A DNA stretch of 6,759 nucleotides from Thermoleophilia bacterium. GTDB taxonomy: Bacteria > Actinomycetota > Thermoleophilia > Gaiellales > Gaiellaceae. Numbering within the stretch: position 1 is the stretch's first letter; each line of letters starts with the position of its first letter. Shown here one piece after another: positions 1-3,874 of the stretch. The notes under the pieces were generated by a model. That model worked only from the letters and a program-made list of their open reading frames with translations, ran no database searches and was not told where the DNA came from. Location of the stretch: contig JABFWJ010000059.1 in assembly GCA_013362295.1 (NCBI GenBank), positions 1 through 6,759 on the forward strand. The letters are read 5' to 3'. The position numbers were made by a program, and so were the translations under genes.

Positions 1-2396
1 CGAAGAGCTACACCGGCCTCGCCCAGGGCTCGCACACGTTCCAGGTGCGCGCGAACGACGCGGCCGGCAACGTCGACCCCACCCCGGCGACGGTCACCTG
101 GACGATCGACACGGTCGCGCCGACGGTGTCGATCACCTCCGCCCCCACGAATCCGACCAACGATACGACCCCGTCGTTCCTGTTCGGCTCGACCGATGGG
201 AGCGCGACGTTCACGTGCTCCCTCGACAACGCCGCGTTCTCGTCGTGCTCGCCGCCGATCGCCTATCCGGGCAAGGCGGACGGCCAGCACACGTTCTCGG
301 TCAAGGCAACCGATCGGGCCGGCAACACCGGAGCGGCGGCCACGGTCACCTGGACGATCGACACGGTCGCGCCGAGCGCGACGATCAGCGGCAAGCCCGC
401 GAGCCTTTCGAACGTCTCGAGCCCGGACTTCGCATTCACCTCCAGCGAGCTGAACTCGACCTTCCAGTGCAAGATCGACAGCGAAGCGTTCGGTGGGTGC
501 TCCTCCCCGTTCAACATCGGCCAGCGCGCCGACGGTCAGCACACCTTCTCAGTCGAGGCCGTCGACGCCGCCGGCAACACCGGTGCGCCGGTCACCTACA
601 CCTGGACGATCGACACAGCCCCGCCGGACACGAGCCTCACCGTGACGGCGCCGTCGTCGGCGAGCACGCGCACCACGAACGCGAGCTTCTCGTTCAGCTC
701 GGAGGCGGGAGCGACGTTCCAGTGCGCGCTCGACACCCCCGCCGGCGTTGGGGCATTCGCCGCATGTACCAGCCCCACGAGCTACGCCGGTCCTCTCGGG
801 GAGGGCACCTACGCCTTCCACGTGCGCGCCATAGACGCTGCCGGCAACACCGACGGAAGCCCTGCGGCGTTCACCTGGACGGTCGACCTCACGCCTCCGA
901 ACACGACGATCACCAGCGCCCCGGGCAACCCATCCGGGAGCAGCGTGTCGTTCGGCTTCACCTCCAGCGAGGGGAGCTCGACCTTCCAATGCAAGCTGGA
1001 CAGCGCGGCCTTCGCGGACTGCAGCTCGCCCAAGTCGTACACGGGTCTCGCGAATGCGTCGCATACGTTCTCGGTGCAGGCAACAGATCCGGCCGGTAAC
1101 ACGGACGACACCCCGGCGACCTTTACGTGGACATCGGGCCCCACGTCGACCGCCCAGGTGTTCGTCTCCACCGGCGGAAGCGACCTCACGTGCGCTCGCC
1201 TCGATTCGACGAAGCCGTGTGCGACCTTCGACAAGGCATTCCAGATCGCGCAGGGCGGAGACGTCGTCGAGGTCGCCGGGGGCACGTACTCGGCAGGTGT
1301 CGGGCTGCCGGCACCGGAGATCAACATCAATCCTCACGTCCCGCCGCTCTCGACTGCAGTGACGTTCCAGCCGGCCTCGGGACAAACCGTGCTCCTGGCC
1401 TCCGACATCAACATCGCGGCGAGCCACTTCCACATGATCGGAATCAAGTCGGTCGGGACGGGCGATCCGTCCGGCGGTCCGGACAACACACGTCGAGGCC
1501 TGGACGTCTGCGACGTCGCGTGTCCGACCGTGCTGACAGACATCTACGTCCAGGACTTCTCGGGCAAATCGGCGTTCATCCGCTCGTCGAACGTGATCAT
1601 CAAGGGCGGCGAGTTCGGCAACTACAACCCGTGCGCGGACGACCCGACGAGGGTGCCCGGTGTGAGCTCGGCCAACCAAGAGGACATCTTCCGGATCTGG
1701 GCCGGCGGGGCGATCACGACGCCGGACAACGTCGTTCTCGACGGCGTGAAGATTCACGACGACGACGACCACCACACGGCCGGAGCCTGCCCCGGCGCGA
1801 CGAACGGCTCGGCGGGCGCGCACGTCGACTGCCTGCAGACCCAGGGCGGCACCAACATCGTAATCAAGAACACCGTGATGTGGAACTGCGCGACGAGCAA
1901 CATCCAGGCGCAGCCGTTCACCGGCGCGACGATGAGCGACTGGACGGTCGAGAACAACTTCTTCGGCAACATCCTCTACCCGGGTAATTCCCTCGTGCTG
2001 GGCAAAGGCGTCTGTACGAATCTCCGCGTCCGATACAACACATTCGACGGTCCGTCGCCGAACGGATCCGGCTGCACAAGTGGCTCGATCGTTGGCGTCG
2101 GCAACGTCTTCCTCGCGGACCTCACCACGTTCGGTTCGAACCTCACTCAGACGTACTCGGTGTTCTCGGCCGGGACCACGGCGCCCGTCTCCGGGACGAA
2201 CAAGCAGTGCAACCCGTCGGTCGTCGCCCGCAGCGCCGCCTGGCCGTCCGGCCCGAACTTCCATCTGCTCGCCGGCGACACCTGCGCCAAGGGCGCAGGC
2301 GACCCGGCCAACTTCCCGTCGACCGACATCGACGGCGACACCCGCCCGAGCCCCGGCAGCACGGCGCCCGACGCGGGCGCCGACGAGATCAGCTAG
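1..2396 (+). CDS. Large secreted protein, 3' part: Ig-like repeats followed by a C-terminal right-handed beta-helix domain (5'-truncated by window)
   Basis: The frame is open from base 3 (first full codon, Lys) to a TAG at 2394-2396, giving 797 visible residues; the true start and any signal peptide lie upstream. Residues 1-40 are the end of an Ig-like unit, residues 41-383 are four complete units of 84-91 residues, and residues 384-797 are a different domain. That domain opens with 'VFVSTGGSDLTC', then 'KPCATFDKAF' and 'GDVVEVAGGTY' (to residue 429), the usual entry of pectate-lyase-like parallel beta-helix proteins. Later rungs read 'NVIIKGGEF', 'NVVLDGVKIHD' and 'NIVIKNTVMWNC', and the end has 'DIDGD' (775-779), then 'RP' and 'DAGADE'. 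The family includes polysaccharide lyases and hydrolases, but many members have no known activity, so I infer only a probable carbohydrate-binding or carbohydrate-acting extracellular role. The beta-helix part has 12 cysteines, an even number that fits disulfides outside the cytoplasm. Coding status and domain type are well supported; the substrate is unknown. Confidence 0.9.
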   Translation, partial: KSYTGLAQGSHTFQVRANDAAGNVDPTPATVTWTIDTVAPTVSITSAPTNPTNDTTPSFLFGSTDGSATFTCSLDNAAFSSCSPPIAYPGKADGQHTFSVKATDRAGNTGAAATVTWTIDTVAPSATISGKPASLSNVSSPDFAFTSSELNSTFQCKIDSEAFGGCSSPFNIGQRADGQHTFSVEAVDAAGNTGAPVTYTWTIDTAPPDTSLTVTAPSSASTRTTNASFSFSSEAGATFQCALDTPAGVGAFAACTSPTSYAGPLGEGTYAFHVRAIDAAGNTDGSPAAFTWTVDLTPPNTTITSAPGNPSGSSVSFGFTSSEGSSTFQCKLDSAAFADCSSPKSYTGLANASHTFSVQATDPAGNTDDTPATFTWTSGPTSTAQVFVSTGGSDLTCARLDSTKPCATFDKAFQIAQGGDVVEVAGGTYSAGVGLPAPEININPHVPPLSTAVTFQPASGQTVLLASDINIAASHFHMIGIKSVGTGDPSGGPDNTRRGLDVCDVACPTVLTDIYVQDFSGKSAFIRSSNVIIKGGEFGNYNPCADDPTRVPGVSSANQEDIFRIWAGGAITTPDNVVLDGVKIHDDDDHHTAGACPGATNGSAGAHVDCLQTQGGTNIVIKNTVMWNCATSNIQAQPFTGATMSDWTVENNFFGNILYPGNSLVLGKGVCTNLRVRYNTFDGPSPNGSGCTSGSIVGVGNVFLADLTTFGSNLTQTYSVFSAGTTAPVSGTNKQCNPSVVARSAAWPSGPNFHLLAGDTCAKGAGDPANFPSTDIDGDTRPSPGSTAPDAGADEIS
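90..123 (+). repeat. 34-bp exact direct repeat, copy 1
   Basis: These 34 bases recur identically at 342-375, exactly 252 bp (one repeat unit) downstream. They encode the closing strand and inter-unit joint ('TVTWTIDTVAP'). The base just before differs between copies (g at 89, c at 341), and identity breaks down straight after. Confidence 0.9.
342..375 (+). repeat. 34-bp exact direct repeat, copy 2
   Basis: Identical to 90-123. The next joint, near 600-625, keeps only a shorter identical core ('cctggacgatcgacac'), so this pair of joints is the most recently duplicated or converted in the array. Confidence 0.9.
1152..2393 (+). other. Beta-helix (pectate-lyase-like) C-terminal domain of the first gene
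   Basis: This marks the domain boundary within the first gene, where the last Ig-like unit ends in 'TSGPTST' and the sequence changes character. Short rungs of alternating hydrophobic residues with Asn/Gly turns continue to about residue 700, as expected of a parallel beta-helix. The segment 'HVDCLQTQGGTN' (residues 607-618) resembles the conserved H-x-D-x-(I/L)-Q rung seen in many uncharacterised beta-helix proteins. Just before it is an acidic-histidine cluster 'HDDDDHH' (585-591), a possible metal site. I cannot name catalytic residues with confidence; a structural or binding role without catalysis is equally possible. Confidence 0.75.
2362..2382. terminator. Perfect GC-rich hairpin at the convergent gene junction, possible terminator
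   Basis: The sequence is a 9-bp perfect inverted repeat, 'cggcgcccg' and 'cgggcgccg', around a 3-base 'acg' loop. It lies inside the last codons of the first gene and begins 6 bp beyond the stop codon of the minus-strand gene, so it is best placed to end transcription of the deacetylase gene. No T-run follows on either strand, so a classical U-tract terminator is not present. Actinobacteria are reported to use U-less hairpins, which makes a role possible. It may also be a by-product of GC-rich codons for 'TAPDAGADE'. Confidence 0.4.
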
Positions 2397-3783
2397 GCGG
2401 GAACAGCTCGACGCGCGCCTCGCCGGCGGCGGGGCCCTCGACGCGCCAACGGCCGTCCGACTCGCGCTCGATCGTCGACTCGGCTCGGCGCCGCCACCAC
2501 GACGCCACCTCGCGCGGCAGCGCGCCCCACATCGTGTCGTCACCCGCGAAGGTCGCGAGGAACCGGTCGTAGACGTCGAGCCGCTCGCGCTCGAGCATGT
2601 AGTCCGGGTGCGTGATCAGGAGCGCCATGCCGCCCCGATCGCGGAGGAAGCGCGTCTTCTCGGTCCACACGCTTTCGTCGCGCCGGAGGATGACGAACAG
2701 CGTGTGATCCATCAGCAGCGTGATCGGGAGCTCGACGAGCTCGCCGATCGGAAATGGCCACCACGTGCACGAGCCGCCGCCCTGCGGCTCGAACGGATCG
2801 GTGTCGAGGTACGACGAGTCGTGTTCGAAGCCGAGCAGCGGCATCAGATCCCAACCGCGGTGGGTCGCGGGCGAGCGAAACCCGGTCGCGCCCCAGCGCC
2901 GGGCTGCCTCGTGCATCGCAGGGAGCCGCTCGAGAAGCAGCTCGCGCGACTCGAGGTCGCGGCCGTCGTGGTAGAGGCCGTGGACGCCGACCTCGAAGCC
3001 GCGCTCGTTCAGATCGCGCACCGTCTCGTCGGGCGTGTCGTACCGGCGGGGAACGAAGTTCCACGCCGAGCGCAGACCGTGCGCCAGCTCGATGTCGCGC
3101 AGGAGCGCGACGTTCTCGCAGCCCTCCTGGAGCTCGACGTCATGCGTCAGCACGAGCGCCCACCGGTACGGCGCCGGCCAGGGTCCGAGCCAGGGGACCG
3201 CCTCGCCCGCGACCTCGGCCAGCAGGCCGAGCACGAGGTCGTACAGATCATGTGCCGCGGTCTCGACCGGCCAGCGCGGGAAGGCCGTCTTGGCCTGAAT
3301 CCGGGCGAACCGGCGGCGCAGGGCGATCTGCAACGCGCGCGGGAGGAGCGGGCGCGCCCGGTAGTACGCCTTCAGAGCGAGCCGCTTCGCGCCGGCCGAG
3401 CGCGCGCCCGCCTGGTACGCCTCGCTCCACAGGTTGACGAGCGCGGCGTCCGGGCTGAACGGCAGGAAGACGCTCCCGCCCGCCTCGCGCCAGACGTGCG
3501 CCACCGGCCGGCCGTCGGCGTCGAGGAGGGCCTCGGCCGGCTCCCACTCGCCGTCGGGCAGCAGGCCCCGCCCCTCCTCGTCGGGCAGCGTCTCCGCGAA
3601 GATCCGCACCTCTCCGAGCCACCGCTCGGGCGCCGGCCCCGGCGCCTCGGCGGCCGGCCAGGAGACCGAGCGGCCGTTCGGCGCGCCGACGTTCACAACC
3701 CTCGACCTCGACTCGACGTCTAGATACCTGGTCGGAACACGGAGATAGTCGAGCACGGCGCTGGTGTCCGAGGCGGTGAACAC
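2389..3783 (-). CDS. Polysaccharide deacetylase family protein (NodB/CE4-like), complete, 464 aa
   Basis: It runs from GTG at 3783-3781 to TGA at 2391-2389. An upstream in-frame stop (TAG at 3822-3820) with no ATG, GTG or TTG between makes 3783 the longest start; GTG at 3756-3754 (residue 10) is an alternative, and neither has a clear Shine-Dalgarno. There is no signal peptide or membrane segment, so the enzyme is probably cytoplasmic. Residues 1 to about 195 are an uncharacterised N-terminal region with 'GGSVFLPFSPDAALVNLWSE' (102-121), similar in feel to N-terminal regions of other long deacetylase-family proteins. The catalytic-type domain spans about 207-415. It shows 'LTHDVE' (212-217, Asp215), 'HGLYH' (His268 and His272, the metal-binding HxxxH), 'FRSPA' (302-306, the R-x-P motif) and 'LLITHPDY' (388-395, His392, the late catalytic His). 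The classical second Asp of 'TFDD' is replaced by Val216-Glu217. The family removes N- or O-acetyl groups from sugars; the substrate here is unknown. Its 3' end overlaps the first gene by 8 bp and it is divergent from the third. Confidence 0.88.
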   Translation of the reverse strand: MFTASDTSAVLDYLRVPTRYLDVESRSRVVNVGAPNGRSVSWPAAEAPGPAPERWLGEVRIFAETLPDEEGRGLLPDGEWEPAEALLDADGRPVAHVWREAGGSVFLPFSPDAALVNLWSEAYQAGARSAGAKRLALKAYYRARPLLPRALQIALRRRFARIQAKTAFPRWPVETAAHDLYDLVLGLLAEVAGEAVPWLGPWPAPYRWALVLTHDVELQEGCENVALLRDIELAHGLRSAWNFVPRRYDTPDETVRDLNERGFEVGVHGLYHDGRDLESRELLLERLPAMHEAARRWGATGFRSPATHRGWDLMPLLGFEHDSSYLDTDPFEPQGGGSCTWWPFPIGELVELPITLLMDHTLFVILRRDESVWTEKTRFLRDRGGMALLITHPDYMLERERLDVYDRFLATFAGDDTMWGALPREVASWWRRRAESTIERESDGRWRVEGPAAGEARVELFPPS

Positions 3784-3791
3784 GGCGGCAA

Positions 3792-3797
3792 AGACTA
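3792..3797 (-). promoter_or_regulatory. Possible -10 element (TAGTCT) for leaderless expression of the deacetylase gene
   Basis: Read on the minus strand, 'tagtct' matches the actinobacterial TANNNT -10 pattern. It ends 8 bases before the GTG start at 3783, the spacing typical of leaderless genes whose transcript begins at the start codon. This would account for the missing Shine-Dalgarno. No convincing -35 lies 16-18 bases further upstream ('ttgtcg' is there but only 14 bases away), so the call rests on one short motif. Confidence 0.3.
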
Positions 3798-3864
3798 GGC
3801 GCAGACCTGGCCGACAAACCTAACCACCTGTTCAGTGTGGCCGGAAGACGCACCTCATAGGCTC

Positions 3865-3871
3865 GGACGAG
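3865..3871 (+). promoter_or_regulatory. Weak Shine-Dalgarno (GGACGAG) supporting the ATG at 3875
   Basis: The GGA core ends 7 bases before ATG 3875, a normal spacing. It is a partial match to AGGAGG and supports 3875 over the downstream ATG at 3914. Confidence 0.35.
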
Positions 3872-3874
3872 TCG

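Larger units (their letters stand above)
3..1151 (+). repeat. Tandem Ig-like repeat array, type A, in the first gene (one partial and four full units)
   Basis: Unit boundaries, set at the 'TIDTVAP'-like joints, are 3-122 (partial), 123-374, 375-626, 627-899 and 900-1151. Three full units are exactly 84 codons (252 bp). The third full unit is 91 codons because 'TPAGVGA' is inserted between the 'CALD' and 'FAAC' motifs. Each full unit has two cysteines in a 'F.C..D...F..C' pattern, then a '(H/Y).F.V.A.D.AGNT' strand and a 'TWT(I/V)D' closing strand, consistent with a disulfide-bonded beta-sandwich. Such modules usually act as spacers or adhesive stalks on exported bacterial proteins. Units two and four share an 88%-identical 49-bp block, and adjacent joints share an exact 34-bp block, so the array has exchanged or duplicated sequence. 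Confidence 0.88.
3784..3874. promoter_or_regulatory. Divergent intergenic region between the deacetylase and repeat-protein genes
   Basis: These 91 bases separate two divergent start codons and must hold both promoters if each gene is transcribed on its own. It is visibly less GC-rich than the genes, with in-frame stops for both neighbours around 3820-3823. For the plus-strand gene a weak TANNNT match, 'taggct', lies at 3858-3863, 11 bases before the ATG, without a good -35. I see no strong inverted repeat that would suggest an operator, and no RNA gene. Confidence 0.4.

Noticed and set aside
549..2543. A 664-codon open frame on the minus strand, antisense to the first gene.
   Set aside because: It is rich in Arg, Ala, Gly and Val with no domain or periodic fold, and runs opposite a frame with clear Ig-like and beta-helix motifs. 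Long antisense frames are expected in GC-rich DNA with biased third positions.
2080..3723. A 547-codon open frame on the plus strand spanning the end of the first gene and antisense to the deacetylase gene.
   Set aside because: The translation is low-complexity Arg/Ala/Pro-rich sequence with no recognisable motif, whereas the minus strand has a full set of deacetylase motifs. It would also cross the stop of the first gene in another frame.
3831..3860. A sigma-70-like promoter for the third gene built from 'ttcagt' (3831) and 'tcatag' (3855).
   Set aside because: Both hexamers match the consensus poorly and would leave a leader of only about 7 bases that excludes most of the Shine-Dalgarno. 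Only the broader divergent region is annotated.
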